Below, in pieces: positions 1 through 7,686 of a stretch of DNA of 10,109 nt. This DNA is from Phoenicibacter sp963588595 (GTDB lineage: Bacteria; Actinomycetota; Coriobacteriia; Coriobacteriales; Eggerthellaceae): contig CAVAIA010000017.1 of assembly GCA_963588595.1 (NCBI GenBank), forward strand, positions 1-10,109, in the 5' to 3' direction. The number at the start of each line of letters is the position of its first letter. The stretch's first letter is position 1. Both the position numbers and the translations under genes were made by a program. Below the pieces are notes generated by a model that was not told where the DNA came from, searched no databases, and was given only the letters and a program-made list of their open reading frames with translations.

Positions 1-730
1 CAGGCAACCATGTGTGCATGGGGAAAAGACCAGCTTTTGTCCCAAAACCAATCGCTGCAAAAACAAACGCGATTTGAATGAGCATGCCATCAAATTGTTT
101 AGCAACAGGCAGCAAAGACGTCCAAAAAACAGCTTGGTGAGGATCGCTCATTAAGGACGCTGCATCGGCATAGACTAGAACTGTTCCATAAAGACCGAAT
201 GCTACACCAGCTGTGCAAACAATGACATATTTCCAAGACGCTTCCAAAGTCGTCTTCTTGTTATAGCAACCAACTAAAAAGACTGTTGAAAGCGTTGTTG
301 CTTCAATTGAAGCCCACATCATGATTATGTTGTTTGAAAGGACAACTAAGAGCATCGAAAAAACAAACAATGAGAAGAATGCGTAATAAGACTTTATTTG
401 ACCCTTTCCAACATTCCCAATTTCCTCGTCGTGTCTAACATAAGGAATTGAATACCATCCTGTCAAAAATCCAATCACACCGATTAAGGCAAGGAACACC
501 ATCCCTAGCCCATCGAGGTGGAACCAGAGCCCCAAAGCGTCAATGGACTGACCAGAAGACCCGACTTGGACAACAAGAATAATCGCCAAAACAAGCACGG
601 CTGTTATGCTCGCAAAGTGGATCCCTTCAAAAACAACCTTCGGCGTCGACTTTGCGGGAAGGATTGCGATCAATATTGCCGCAAAGCACGGCAATAACAT
701 GATTGCTATCATTAATGCTGAATAATCCAT
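1..730 (-). CDS. hyfF: Hydrogenase-4 membrane subunit HyfF, NuoL/ND5-like antiporter-type subunit (partial, C-terminal part beyond the left edge)
   Basis: I translated this by hand from the ATG at 730-728 leftwards; the frame stays open for 243 codons to the window edge. The start reads MDYSALMIAIMLLP. It matches what I know of E. coli HyfF along its length: FHLDGLGMVFLALIGVIGFL near residues 70-89, SNNIIMMWASIEATTLS at 132-148, a LEASWKY stretch near 162-168, and GFGTKAGLFPMHTWLP at 228-243. HyfF is one of the Mrp/NuoL-type subunits thought to move H+ or Na+ in the membrane arm of group 4 [NiFe]-hydrogenases. Glu143 (fifth-helix Glu of the family) and Lys232 (seventh-helix Lys) are present, so the visible part looks functional. 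The E. coli protein is about 526 residues, so roughly half is seen. The gene starts 10 bases after the hyfE stop, with a GGGGA ribosome site (737-741) that overlaps that stop; it is the last gene of the visible operon. Confidence 0.93.
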   Translation of the reverse strand, partial: MDYSALMIAIMLLPCFAAILIAILPAKSTPKVVFEGIHFASITAVLVLAIILVVQVGSSGQSIDALGLWFHLDGLGMVFLALIGVIGFLTGWYSIPYVRHDEEIGNVGKGQIKSYYAFFSLFVFSMLLVVLSNNIIMMWASIEATTLSTVFLVGCYNKKTTLEASWKYVIVCTAGVAFGLYGTVLVYADAASLMSDPHQAVFWTSLLPVAKQFDGMLIQIAFVFAAIGFGTKAGLFPMHTWLP

Positions 731-740
731 ATCCTGTCCC

Positions 741-1394
741 CTATCCCTTCAATTCCATTAAATTATCTGAATTAAGTGATTTAAAGCTTTTGTGAACTCT
801 AAAGCAAATAATAGCCATAATAATCACAGCAAAAATTGCGTCAGTCGCAATGCCAATCTCAACTATCTCAGGAGCGGTTGGCGCTAACAAAGCAAGTGTT
901 AGGTGAGAACCGTTTTCCATCAAACAATATCCAAACATTTGTTTTACTATGTTGCGTTGAGAAACGATGCACGTAAGTCCGATAAAGAAGTGAGCAAGCG
1001 AGACAGCCAGCGCTGGTTTTACTTCCGCCGATGTTGGAAGCTCGATAAATTGGACAACGAAGAAACAAATTGCAACCTCAGCAATCGCGAGTATTATTGA
1101 TACTGCAGGTTTAACAACAGGTTCGATGTCCTCTTCAGGATTTCCCATTTTCTTCAACGTGAACAAAACAACGGCGGGCACGAAAATAACTTTTGTCAAA
1201 AATGCCGTTGCTGACCATGTAAAGAGCTCACTTGAACCGGTAGTGGCGCCAAGAGAGATAAAAATGGTAACTAAAACAAGCGACTGAATCGCGTAAACGT
1301 ATGCTGATTTCTTTGGAGACTTAGTTAAAACCACCCAAAGAGATGTTAGAATCAGCAAACATCCTAAGACATTAACCACCATATAACCGCTCAT
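741..1394 (-). CDS. hyfE: Hydrogenase-4 membrane subunit HyfE
   Basis: This encodes a 217-residue integral membrane protein, nearly the same length as E. coli HyfE (216). It is strongly hydrophobic with about six or seven predicted helices. The C-terminal half carries the family signature: a GYCLMENGSHLTLALLAP stretch near residues 155-172, then VEIGIATDAIFAVIIMAI near 178-195, and a polar tail FKSLNSDNLMELKG. Glu160 and Asp185 lie within this NuoK-like part; the corresponding acidic residues of NuoK-type proteins take part in ion conduction. In group 4 hydrogenases HyfE-type proteins link the antiporter-like subunits to the NuoH-like anchor. The ATG at 1394-1392 is preceded by a G-rich site (minus strand of 1404-1408, nine bases away) that overlaps the hyfD stop region. 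A second ATG four codons downstream (M5) is possible but has no better site. The gene lies 13 bases after hyfD and 10 before hyfF. Confidence 0.93.
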   Translation of the reverse strand: MSGYMVVNVLGCLLILTSLWVVLTKSPKKSAYVYAIQSLVLVTIFISLGATTGSSELFTWSATAFLTKVIFVPAVVLFTLKKMGNPEEDIEPVVKPAVSIILAIAEVAICFFVVQFIELPTSAEVKPALAVSLAHFFIGLTCIVSQRNIVKQMFGYCLMENGSHLTLALLAPTAPEIVEIGIATDAIFAVIIMAIICFRVHKSFKSLNSDNLMELKG

Positions 1395-1407
1395 AACTTA
1401 AAACCCC

Positions 1408-2859
1408 CTATCCTATCCAAGAAGCGCCAATAAAGCTTGAGCATATCGTCATAATTATCAAAACAGCGAATGCTATAACCATCGGTGTTGGAACTTTTTG
1501 TGATTCAGCAACAACCTTTGATGGCTCGCCCATCAAAACTTGACCCATCCACTTTAAGAACCAAGCAAAGCATCCAACTGTTTCAACCAAGAACAAAACA
1601 ACTATCACCATCAAAAGGATATTTCCTTGAGCAGCCTCAAAAGATCCTGCGATAATTGAAAACTTTGAGAAAAATCCATTAAATGGAGGACATCCTGCAA
1701 TTGCTAATGCAGCACATCCAAATCCCACAGCCAAAAGAGGTTGCTTCTTTAAAACACCTTTGATCTCTGGCAGCATCCTTGTTCCCATTGTGTAGCTAAA
1801 AGCACCAGCAACTAAGAAGAACAATGTCTTTGCAAATGCATGGTTGAACATATGCTGAACACCGCCTTGGAAAGCCATTTGAGATCCGAAAACAAAAAAG
1901 CCAAAGCCTAAAAAGATATATGACAATTGAGAAATAGTTGAAAATGCAAGAAGCCTTTTCATGTCTTTTTGAGGCAAATACATGAAGAAAGAGAAGATCA
2001 TCGTGGCGATTGCGCCTACAACGATAACCCAACCAACTGCCTCAGGAATCGCACCCGCGCTCATCAAACAACGCGCCAAAACAGCAACGCCAACTTTAAC
2101 CATCGACGCTCCATGTAAATAAGCCGAAACAGGAGTTGGCGCCTCCATAGCAGAAGGCAACCACATGTAAAAAGGAAGTTGAGCTGACTTGCCCCAAGCA
2201 GCGATTATTACGCAAATCAATATGATCGTTTTCCAATAATCGTCGAGATTTGCTATCGCATTTACCTCTAACGTTCCTGCTTGCATATAAAGACAACCTG
2301 CTCCAATATATAAGCCCAAAGCTGCAACGTGAGTCAAAATCAAAGCCTTCATTGCAGACTTTTGAGCTGTTGGAGTTCCATAATAGCCAATCAAAGCCCA
2401 TGAACATGCCCCAGTTATCTCGAAGAAAATCAATTGAGATAGCAATGTGTTTGAATAAACAAGACCTGCCATAGCTCCTATAAACACTGTAAAAAATGCA
2501 TAGAAACGACGCCTAGGAGCATCTGGATGCTCTTTATTTCCTTCGTTCATATAACCAACAGAATAGATTGATATTAAAAGACCGATGCCAACAAAACATG
2601 GCGCCAACATAACGCTCACTTTGTCAAACACAAACGACAAGATAACAGCGTCTCCCAAAGATGCTATTGTGAGTGTTTGCGTTTGAGCGCCATTTTGGGC
2701 CAAAACATACCAAATTCCAAGGGTTAAGCAAGTTGAAACCGCAGCTGCAGCGATGCAAAGCCACTTTGCGTATTTTTGAGGACACACAACAATAATAAAC
2801 GCCACAACAAATGGCACAAAGATTGATGCCATAGACATTATTGATAAAGTCGAAATCAT
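1408..2859 (-). CDS. hyfD: Hydrogenase-4 membrane subunit HyfD, antiporter-like (MrpD/NuoN-type)
   Basis: The product has 483 residues (E. coli HyfD about 479) and is an almost continuous series of about 14 membrane helices. Family motifs are clear: FFEITGACSWALIGYY at 145-160 with Glu147, AAWGKSAQLPFYMWLPSAME at 220-239 with Lys224, a PTPVSAYLHGASMVKVG stretch at 241-257 with Lys255, LPQKDMKRLLAFSTISQLSY at 295-314, and NHAFAKTLFFLVAGAFSY at 339-356 with Lys344. These Glu/Lys positions are the proton path residues of antiporter-like complex I subunits, and all are kept. The C-terminus (SSFIGASWIG) also resembles the E. coli protein. HyfD is expected to act as one ion-translocating module of the membrane arm. 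The start ATG at 2859-2857 has a perfect AGGAGG site (minus strand of 2868-2873, eight bases away) that overlaps the TAG stop of hyfC, so the two genes are probably translated in a coupled way. Confidence 0.94.
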   Translation of the reverse strand: MISTLSIMSMASIFVPFVVAFIIVVCPQKYAKWLCIAAAAVSTCLTLGIWYVLAQNGAQTQTLTIASLGDAVILSFVFDKVSVMLAPCFVGIGLLISIYSVGYMNEGNKEHPDAPRRRFYAFFTVFIGAMAGLVYSNTLLSQLIFFEITGACSWALIGYYGTPTAQKSAMKALILTHVAALGLYIGAGCLYMQAGTLEVNAIANLDDYWKTIILICVIIAAWGKSAQLPFYMWLPSAMEAPTPVSAYLHGASMVKVGVAVLARCLMSAGAIPEAVGWVIVVGAIATMIFSFFMYLPQKDMKRLLAFSTISQLSYIFLGFGFFVFGSQMAFQGGVQHMFNHAFAKTLFFLVAGAFSYTMGTRMLPEIKGVLKKQPLLAVGFGCAALAIAGCPPFNGFFSKFSIIAGSFEAAQGNILLMVIVVLFLVETVGCFAWFLKWMGQVLMGEPSKVVAESQKVPTPMVIAFAVLIIMTICSSFIGASWIG

Positions 2860-2871
2860 TTCAATATCCTC

Positions 2872-3825
2872 CTAAATCCCCAAGATACACAACAAGAAGG
2901 CACATGCGGATAATCCAACAATAGCCCACGTTTTTTTACCAAGGAACTTATATCTAACTCTGATTAGAGCATTTTCAACAAAGCCACAAATCCCGAAGAA
3001 CACAACCATCTTTAAGAACCATACAACGATACCAAGCAAAACAGAGAGGATGTCATAACTAAGCATTGATGAAGTTACATATGGAAGTGCGCTTCCCCAT
3101 GGGATAAATATAGCGAAGAACCACGAAACAACTATTATTTGTTTCATTGACATTCCAATTTTCATTAAAGCGAGAGATGGACCTGAGTATTCAGCTAACG
3201 GACCTTCTTGAATCTCTTGTTCAGCCTCAGCTAAATCGAAAGGAATCTTTCCAGTTTCAACATAGCAAGCAATCGCAAATGCAACACCTGCAACAATAAC
3301 GCCGATTGGGCTGGATGCAACTAAGTTGCCTATTGAATAACCCATTCCTCCAATGTAGGTTGTCCCAGTTGCGAGGGCTACAACAACTAACGACAACATC
3401 ATAGCTGGCTCGATTAAAACTCCAACCAAAAGCTCACGAACACCGCCGAGCCCAGCGTAGGTGTCGCCAGAATCGATCGCACAAAGGCTGAAGAAAAATC
3501 TTGATAGTGCCAACAAATATATAACTAAAATTATGTCTCCTAAAACTGGGATAGGGCTAACGCGAATTATCATCGGAACCCCGAAAGTCAAAGCAAGCAT
3601 AGTTGCTATAAAAAGGATAGGAGTGAATCTATGAACAAAACTAGACTCCGCACTGTGAACATCTTCACGCTTAAACAACTTTGCGATGTCGTGATAGTCT
3701 TGCATGATGCCAGGACCTTTGCGTGAATGCATTCTAGCTCTTAGCCATCTTGAGAAGCCCGAAAAGAACGGAGCTAACAAAATGACGAGGAGTGCCTGCA
3801 AAACTGCAATAATGATGTTAGCCAT
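2872..3825 (-). CDS. hyfC: Hydrogenase-4 membrane anchor subunit HyfC (NuoH/HycD-like)
   Basis: This is a 317-residue membrane protein of the NuoH/HyfC/HycD family (E. coli HyfC about 322). It has around eight hydrophobic helices. Diagnostic stretches are ARMHSRKGPGIMQDYHDIAK at 30-49 in the first cytoplasmic loop, LFKREDVHSAESS at 50-62, GLGGVRELLVGVLIEPAMM near 125-143, and the acidic IPFDLAEAEQEIQEGPLAEY at 194-213, which corresponds to the charged loop of NuoH that lines the quinone-site/proton-path region in complex I. In formate hydrogenlyase-type complexes this subunit fixes the hydrogenase (soluble) arm to the membrane and passes conformational or charge coupling to the antiporter-like subunits. 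The ATG at 3825-3823 follows a strong AAGGAGGAGAGG-like site (about 3830-3841). The gene lies 22 bases after hyfB and 12 before hyfD, so it is operonic. Confidence 0.95.
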   Translation of the reverse strand: MANIIIAVLQALLVILLAPFFSGFSRWLRARMHSRKGPGIMQDYHDIAKLFKREDVHSAESSFVHRFTPILFIATMLALTFGVPMIIRVSPIPVLGDIILVIYLLALSRFFFSLCAIDSGDTYAGLGGVRELLVGVLIEPAMMLSLVVVALATGTTYIGGMGYSIGNLVASSPIGVIVAGVAFAIACYVETGKIPFDLAEAEQEIQEGPLAEYSGPSLALMKIGMSMKQIIVVSWFFAIFIPWGSALPYVTSSMLSYDILSVLLGIVVWFLKMVVFFGICGFVENALIRVRYKFLGKKTWAIVGLSACAFLLCILGI

Positions 3826-3847
3826 AAGCTTACCTCTCCTCCTTCAC

Positions 3848-5857
3848 CTATCTTAATCCAACAGCTAGCGCTAAAAACACAACCAGCGCGATAACAATAT
3901 AGACGATATAAATCCTAAAATTGCCTTGCTCAATTTTTTGAGCTTGACGTCCAATCCAAGAAACAAATGCAGCAACTGCATCAACGATATATTTGTCACC
4001 AACAGTCTCTGCTTTCTCAGCTCCATGAACGGTTGCATTAAAGAAGTTAGCGAAATTTGCTGACGATGCAACAATTGCTTTTCTTGCTGCATAGATTGGC
4101 TTTAAGAAATGTTGAACTTCAGCTCCAACAGTTCCTGCAGTTATTGCCATTCCATTTTCAACTTTATAACCGCAAGCCCAAGGATCACGATCAGCGCTCA
4201 CTTTCTCGCTCGACTTTGCCATCTTGAATGCAAGAATAAGAAGGACGAATGAAATTAACAAGATTGCCAACAATGGAGTTGAAACAGCACTTCCAATCAC
4301 AGGGTTAATTATGTTTGCTCCATAAGCAGTTACAATTGCATTGCTCAACAAAGTCGAAGAAGCTATCTTCTCCATAATTGGGGCCATCCAAGGGGCGCCA
4401 ACGCCAGCACAAACGCAAATAACAGCTAAAACAACCATAGCTGTTTTCATGGCAATTGGAACTTCCTTAGCATTAGCAGCACACTCACTTCTTGGGCGTC
4501 CAGCAAATGTAACACCATAGCACTTAACGAAGCAAGTAACTGCCAAAGCGCCAGTTATGGCAAGAGCAACTGCACCAAATGCAGTGAAGATCTTAACTAA
4601 TGCATCTCCCTCCATCGCGGTTGTTATCAATGATTGATAAGTAAACCATTCAGAAACAAACCCATTTAGAGGAGGGATAGCAGAAATTGCTAGCGAGCCA
4701 AGCAAGAAACACATTCCTGTTACTGGCATAACCTTCCCAAGACCTCCAAGGATTTGCATGTTTCTTGTTCCTGTTGAATATAAAACAGATCCTGCGCCTA
4801 AGAAAAGCAACCCTTTAAACATAGCGTGGTTGAATAAGTGATAAAGACCTGCCATCAATCCTAAACCAGCTAAAACTGGCTTTCCCATCGCAACACCCAT
4901 AAAGCCAATTCCAACTCCGAGAAGAATTATACCTATGTTCTCAACTGAGTGATAGGCCAAAAGCTTTTTGATGTCGTGTTCTGCAAGAGCATAAGCAACG
5001 CCTAGAACAGAAGACAAAGCACCTATCACCAAAACAACAATTCCCCACCAAAGTTGCACTTCGCTTCCTTGCAAAAGATCGAGCCCAACTTTAATAATTC
5101 CGAAGATGCCAATTTTGATCATTCCGCCGCTCATCAATGCTGAAACGTTAGAAGGCGCGGCTGGGTGAGCTTGAGGCAGCCATGAATGAAATGGGAACAT
5201 TCCTGCCTTGCATCCAAAACCGAGGAATGCAAGCATAAACACAACGGATGCGATAACTGGACCGAAGTTGGTTTGTCTGAAAACTGAAAAATCGAGCGAG
5301 CTTGTTATGCCGCCCATGATCAAATAAGAAATCATTATCATCAAAAACCCGATGTGAGCCATTATCAAATAGAGGAATCCTCCCCTTATTGATTGCTTAT
5401 TTTGCTCGATTATTACTAGGAAGTAACTAGTTAAAGACATAAGTTCAAAGAAAACGAGGAACCAAAAAGCATTGTCAACGGTGATCACCATATTCATTGA
5501 AACAACAAATAGGTTCATAAAAAAGCCAATGCTTCCAATTCCCTTACCTTTATATTCATCCAAATAAGATCCGCCATAAATCCATGCAAGCAATGCAAGA
5601 ATGTTAATAACAATCAAAAGCAAGCCTGATAGCGGATTTAAAAGGATAGTGAAATTTGCAAAAGCAAAAGGAGTTGCGAAAGATGCCATGGACGATTGTC
5701 CAAATATGGACATGCAACCGACCACAATCGCGCACGCGGAAGCAACTATACCGAAAAGGCATGCTATAAGCTTCGACGTCGATTCACTCTTTCCTGTCAA
5801 TAGAGCCAAAATTGACCCTACAACAGAAACCCCAGACGAAATGAAGAGCAGTTCCAT
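3848..5857 (-). CDS. hyfB: Hydrogenase-4 membrane subunit HyfB, antiporter-like (NuoL/M family)
   Basis: From the ATG at 5857 the product has 669 residues (E. coli HyfB 672). It has about 14 core membrane helices and a C-terminal extension ending in one last helix. Core motifs (numbered from this ATG): FFELMSLTSYFLV near 136-148 with Glu138, GFGCKAGMFPFHSWLPQAHP near 213-232 with Lys217, SALMSGGMIKIGIFG near 239-253 with Lys248, AEHDIKKLLAYHSVENIG near 292-309, and YHLFNHAMFKGLLFLGAG near 339-356 with Lys348. The later DRDPWACGYKVENGMAITAG stretch is typical of HyfB/HycC and absent from plain NuoM. The role is ion translocation in the membrane arm of the energy-converting hydrogenase. I prefer ATG 5857 to the upstream in-frame GTG at 5866, because the GTG lies inside the AAAGGTGG ribosome site. 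This is the first gene of the visible operon; E. coli has the ferredoxin gene hyfA before it, and here there is only intergenic DNA. Confidence 0.94.
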   Translation of the reverse strand: MELLFISSGVSVVGSILALLTGKSESTSKLIACLFGIVASACAIVVGCMSIFGQSSMASFATPFAFANFTILLNPLSGLLLIVINILALLAWIYGGSYLDEYKGKGIGSIGFFMNLFVVSMNMVITVDNAFWFLVFFELMSLTSYFLVIIEQNKQSIRGGFLYLIMAHIGFLMIMISYLIMGGITSSLDFSVFRQTNFGPVIASVVFMLAFLGFGCKAGMFPFHSWLPQAHPAAPSNVSALMSGGMIKIGIFGIIKVGLDLLQGSEVQLWWGIVVLVIGALSSVLGVAYALAEHDIKKLLAYHSVENIGIILLGVGIGFMGVAMGKPVLAGLGLMAGLYHLFNHAMFKGLLFLGAGSVLYSTGTRNMQILGGLGKVMPVTGMCFLLGSLAISAIPPLNGFVSEWFTYQSLITTAMEGDALVKIFTAFGAVALAITGALAVTCFVKCYGVTFAGRPRSECAANAKEVPIAMKTAMVVLAVICVCAGVGAPWMAPIMEKIASSTLLSNAIVTAYGANIINPVIGSAVSTPLLAILLISFVLLILAFKMAKSSEKVSADRDPWACGYKVENGMAITAGTVGAEVQHFLKPIYAARKAIVASSANFANFFNATVHGAEKAETVGDKYIVDAVAAFVSWIGRQAQKIEQGNFRIYIVYIVIALVVFLALAVGLR

Positions 5858-5862
5858 TACTA

Positions 5863-5870
5863 CCACCTTT
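5863..5870 (-). promoter_or_regulatory. Ribosome binding site that decides the hyfB start
   Basis: On the minus strand AAAGGTGG ends five bases before the ATG at 5857-5855. An in-frame GTG (5866-5864), which would lengthen the protein by three residues, is made of bases of this same site and therefore cannot be its start. Confidence 0.7.
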
Positions 5871-6083
5871 CAATCTTTCAAGTCCTAAAAACTAGTTCCT
5901 ATAAAAAAGTAAGCAACTACATTCTTTAAAGACAACATTGTGGATGAAACTTAGAATTTAAAAATAAAAGAAAAAAACTGTGCACTCTAACAGCTTAATA
6001 GAGAACATAATTTTTGTCTTTCCTCCAGAAACCCATAATAATGGACTCCTATCTAAACTCATCCCTGCTGATATTTTAAAACT

Positions 6084-6093
6084 TGAAATTTCA
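6084..6093. repeat. Perfect 10-bp palindrome TGAAATTTCA (possible operator half)
   Basis: The ten bases equal their own reverse complement and share their last base with the next palindrome (6093-6108). Such adjacency in a divergent promoter region suggests a regulator site. No regulator is encoded in the window, so this stays an inference. Confidence 0.4.
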
Positions 6094-6108
6094 TTGAGCA
6101 TGTTCAAT
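6093..6108. repeat. Near-perfect 16-bp palindrome ATTGAGCA/TGTTCAAT (possible operator)
   Basis: The second half differs from the exact reverse complement of the first by one base (T for C at the third position). The symmetric form with TTGA..TCAA arms is reminiscent of dimeric helix-turn-helix operators in general. It lies about 100 bases upstream of selA and 235 upstream of hyfB, so it could serve either promoter. I cannot assign it to a regulator family. Confidence 0.4.
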
Positions 6109-6112
6109 TAAA

Positions 6113-6140
6113 AAAAATTTTAAATTTCTCTAAAATTTTT
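6113..6140. repeat. All-AT inverted repeat with 10-bp arms upstream of selA
   Basis: AAAAATTTTA at 6113-6122 is the exact reverse complement of TAAAATTTTT at 6131-6140, separated by eight bases. The stem has no G-C pair and would be weak in RNA, so an AT-rich promoter-upstream (UP-like) or bent-DNA role is more likely than a terminator. Confidence 0.45.
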
Positions 6141-6151
6141 AAGTTAGACAC

Positions 6152-6177
6152 TGCTAATTAATTTAAAGAGATAGAAT
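6152..6177 (+). promoter_or_regulatory. Possible selA-selB promoter (weak -10 candidates)
   Basis: Two -10-like elements precede selA at a workable distance: an extended form TGCTAATTA at 6152-6160, and TAGAAT at 6172-6177 (five of six matches to TATAAT). Neither has a good -35 box at 16-18 bases. A TAATAT at 6185-6190 with TTTAAA 17 bases upstream fits better as boxes, but it would place the start of transcription inside the ribosome site, so I do not favour it. Confidence 0.3.
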
Positions 6178-6192
6178 TAAGTTGTAATATAT

Positions 6193-6199
6193 AAAAGGA
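6193..6199 (+). promoter_or_regulatory. selA ribosome binding site
   Basis: AAAAGGA ends six bases before the ATG at 6206, which supports this start over later in-frame Met codons. Confidence 0.65.
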
Positions 6200-6205
6200 T
6201 GTGAG

Positions 6206-7684
6206 ATGAAAAAAACAAAGAACAACGATTCCAACTCAACTATGCAAACTAAATTGCGTAGTTTGCCGCAAGTTGACGAGGTTATGAATCATGAAAATGT
6301 GTTGACATTAAAGCATGCTTTAGCGCATGACTTTCTAAAAGCTGCTGTTAGAGACACTTTAGATGACATTCGCGAGAACATTAAAAAAGATGCAACTTGC
6401 GAGTTTGAAGTGCCATCTATCGAGCAAATTGCGCATAGAAGTTGCGTTCATGCACTCCAACTCATTAAACCATCGCTTCGAAGAGTGATAAATGCTAGCG
6501 GGGTCATCATCCACACTAACCTTGGGAGGTCCGCTCTTTCAAAGGAAGCAATTGACGCGGTAAACGACGTTGCGAGCGGATACTCAACGCTTGAATATTC
6601 AACAGCGAAAATGGAGCGTGGATCTCGCCATGATCATATAGAGCAACTCATTTGCACTTTAACTGGCGCTGAGAGCGCTATAGCTGTAAACAATAATGCG
6701 GCTGCAGTCATGATGGTTTTAAACGAGTTTGCGCTCGGGTATGAAGCGATCGTTTCAAGAGGTGAACTTGTTGAAATTGGTGGATCTTTTAGGATTCCAG
6801 ACATAATGAAAATGTCGAACGCAAAAATGGTTGAGGTCGGAACGACTAATAAAACTCATGTTTCTGATTATGAAGATTGCATTAATGAAAACACAGCTAT
6901 GCTTCTTAAAGTCCACCCTTCAAATTATAGGATGGAAGGATTTGTTGAGGACGTTTCAATAAAAGACTTACAAAAGCTAGCGACAGCTGAGAATAAAAGA
7001 AGGAAGGATGCAGGAGGGTCTTATAACAAAGTCATCGTTTATGAAGACCAAGGCTCAGGCGTTTTAATAGAAGATGAATTTTTTAAGAAAAATGGAGAAC
7101 ATACTATAACTGAAGCTTTAAGGTTAGGCGTTGATTTGGTGAGCTTTTCTGGCGACAAGCTTTTGGGAGGTCCTCAAGCAGGCGTTATCGTTGGTAAAAA
7201 AGAACTAATTGAGAGACTAAAGAAAAATCCGCTAGCTAGAGCACTTCGATTGGACAAAATGACACTCGCAGCTCTCGAAGCGACTCTTAGAACTTACTTA
7301 GACGAAGAAGAGGCTAGAGAAAAAATCCCAACTTTGAAAATGTTGACCGAAGATAAAAATGCTGTTAAAAAAAGAGCTGGAAAGTTAAAGGATGTTTTAT
7401 CTAAAAATATTGATAGCAAGCTTGCCAATTTTGAAGTTTGTAAAGAGATCTCAAGAGCAGGTGGAGGATCTCTCCCAATGTGTGACATAGACACCTTTGT
7501 TGTCGCATCAACTTTTAAAAAAGGAAGCGCAGAGGCTGCGGATAAATTTTTAGTTCAAAACAACGAGCCTCCTATTATTGCAAGGCTAACTCATGATCAA
7601 TTGCTTTTTGACGCTAGAACACTTAAAGAAGAAGACTTTGAAGTTATTTTAAAGGCAATATTGGCTTATTTAGGAAGTCTATAA
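6206..7684 (+). CDS. selA: L-seryl-tRNA(Sec) selenium transferase SelA
   Basis: SelA is the PLP enzyme that turns seryl-tRNA(Sec) into selenocysteyl-tRNA(Sec) with selenophosphate; in bacteria studied it is a homodecamer in the cytoplasm. The product has 492 residues (E. coli 463). Signatures: VINASGVIIHTNLGRSAL at 94-111, VNNNAAAVMMVLNEFA at 161-176, SRGELVEIGGSFRIPDIM at 184-201, VEVGTTNKTHVSDY at 209-222, ENTAMLLKVHPSNYRMEGF at 228-246, YEDQGSG at 279-285, and the PLP-lysine motif SFSGDKLLGGPQAGVIVG at 313-330. Lys318 there corresponds to the Schiff-base Lys295 of E. coli SelA. RLDKMTLAALEATLRTYL follows. All core motifs are intact; the N-terminus has a longer polar, Lys/Asn-rich start than E. 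coli. The gene is first in the sel unit, divergent from hyfB, and stops two bases before the selB start. Confidence 0.97.
   Translation: MKKTKNNDSNSTMQTKLRSLPQVDEVMNHENVLTLKHALAHDFLKAAVRDTLDDIRENIKKDATCEFEVPSIEQIAHRSCVHALQLIKPSLRRVINASGVIIHTNLGRSALSKEAIDAVNDVASGYSTLEYSTAKMERGSRHDHIEQLICTLTGAESAIAVNNNAAAVMMVLNEFALGYEAIVSRGELVEIGGSFRIPDIMKMSNAKMVEVGTTNKTHVSDYEDCINENTAMLLKVHPSNYRMEGFVEDVSIKDLQKLATAENKRRKDAGGSYNKVIVYEDQGSGVLIEDEFFKKNGEHTITEALRLGVDLVSFSGDKLLGGPQAGVIVGKKELIERLKKNPLARALRLDKMTLAALEATLRTYLDEEEAREKIPTLKMLTEDKNAVKKRAGKLKDVLSKNIDSKLANFEVCKEISRAGGGSLPMCDIDTFVVASTFKKGSAEAADKFLVQNNEPPIIARLTHDQLLFDARTLKEEDFEVILKAILAYLGSL
7672..7677 (+). promoter_or_regulatory. selB ribosome binding site inside the selA 3' end
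   Basis: AGGAAG lies in the last codons of selA, nine bases before the selB ATG at 7687. Together with the two-base gap this points to coupled translation of SelA and SelB from one mRNA. Confidence 0.6.
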
Positions 7685-7686
7685 AG

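Larger units (their letters stand above)
5858..6205. other. Divergent intergenic region between the hyf and sel operons
   Basis: About 350 bases without a convincing gene on either strand, much richer in A+T than the flanking genes. It must hold the start signals of both transcription units: hyfB to the left and selA to the right. I see two adjacent palindromes (6084-6108), one all-AT inverted repeat (6113-6140) and weak promoter candidates towards selA. I found no convincing -10/-35 pair reading towards hyfB. I also found no sigma-54 type GG/GC pair, although FhlA/HyfR-type activation of such operons in E. coli uses one. The hyfB leader could be over 100 bases long. Confidence 0.7.

Noticed and set aside
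5858..5866. GTG start of hyfB at 5866, three residues upstream
   Set aside because: Its bases are part of the AAAGGTGG ribosome site serving the ATG at 5857.
6162..6190. TTTAAA / 17 bases / TAATAT promoter for selA
   Set aside because: The boxes are acceptable, but transcription would begin inside the selA ribosome site, leaving no room for it.
5858..6205. Sigma-54 (-24/-12) promoter for hyf, expected from E. coli FhlA/HyfR control
   Set aside because: I found no GG-N10-GC pair in a fitting context on the minus strand of this region.
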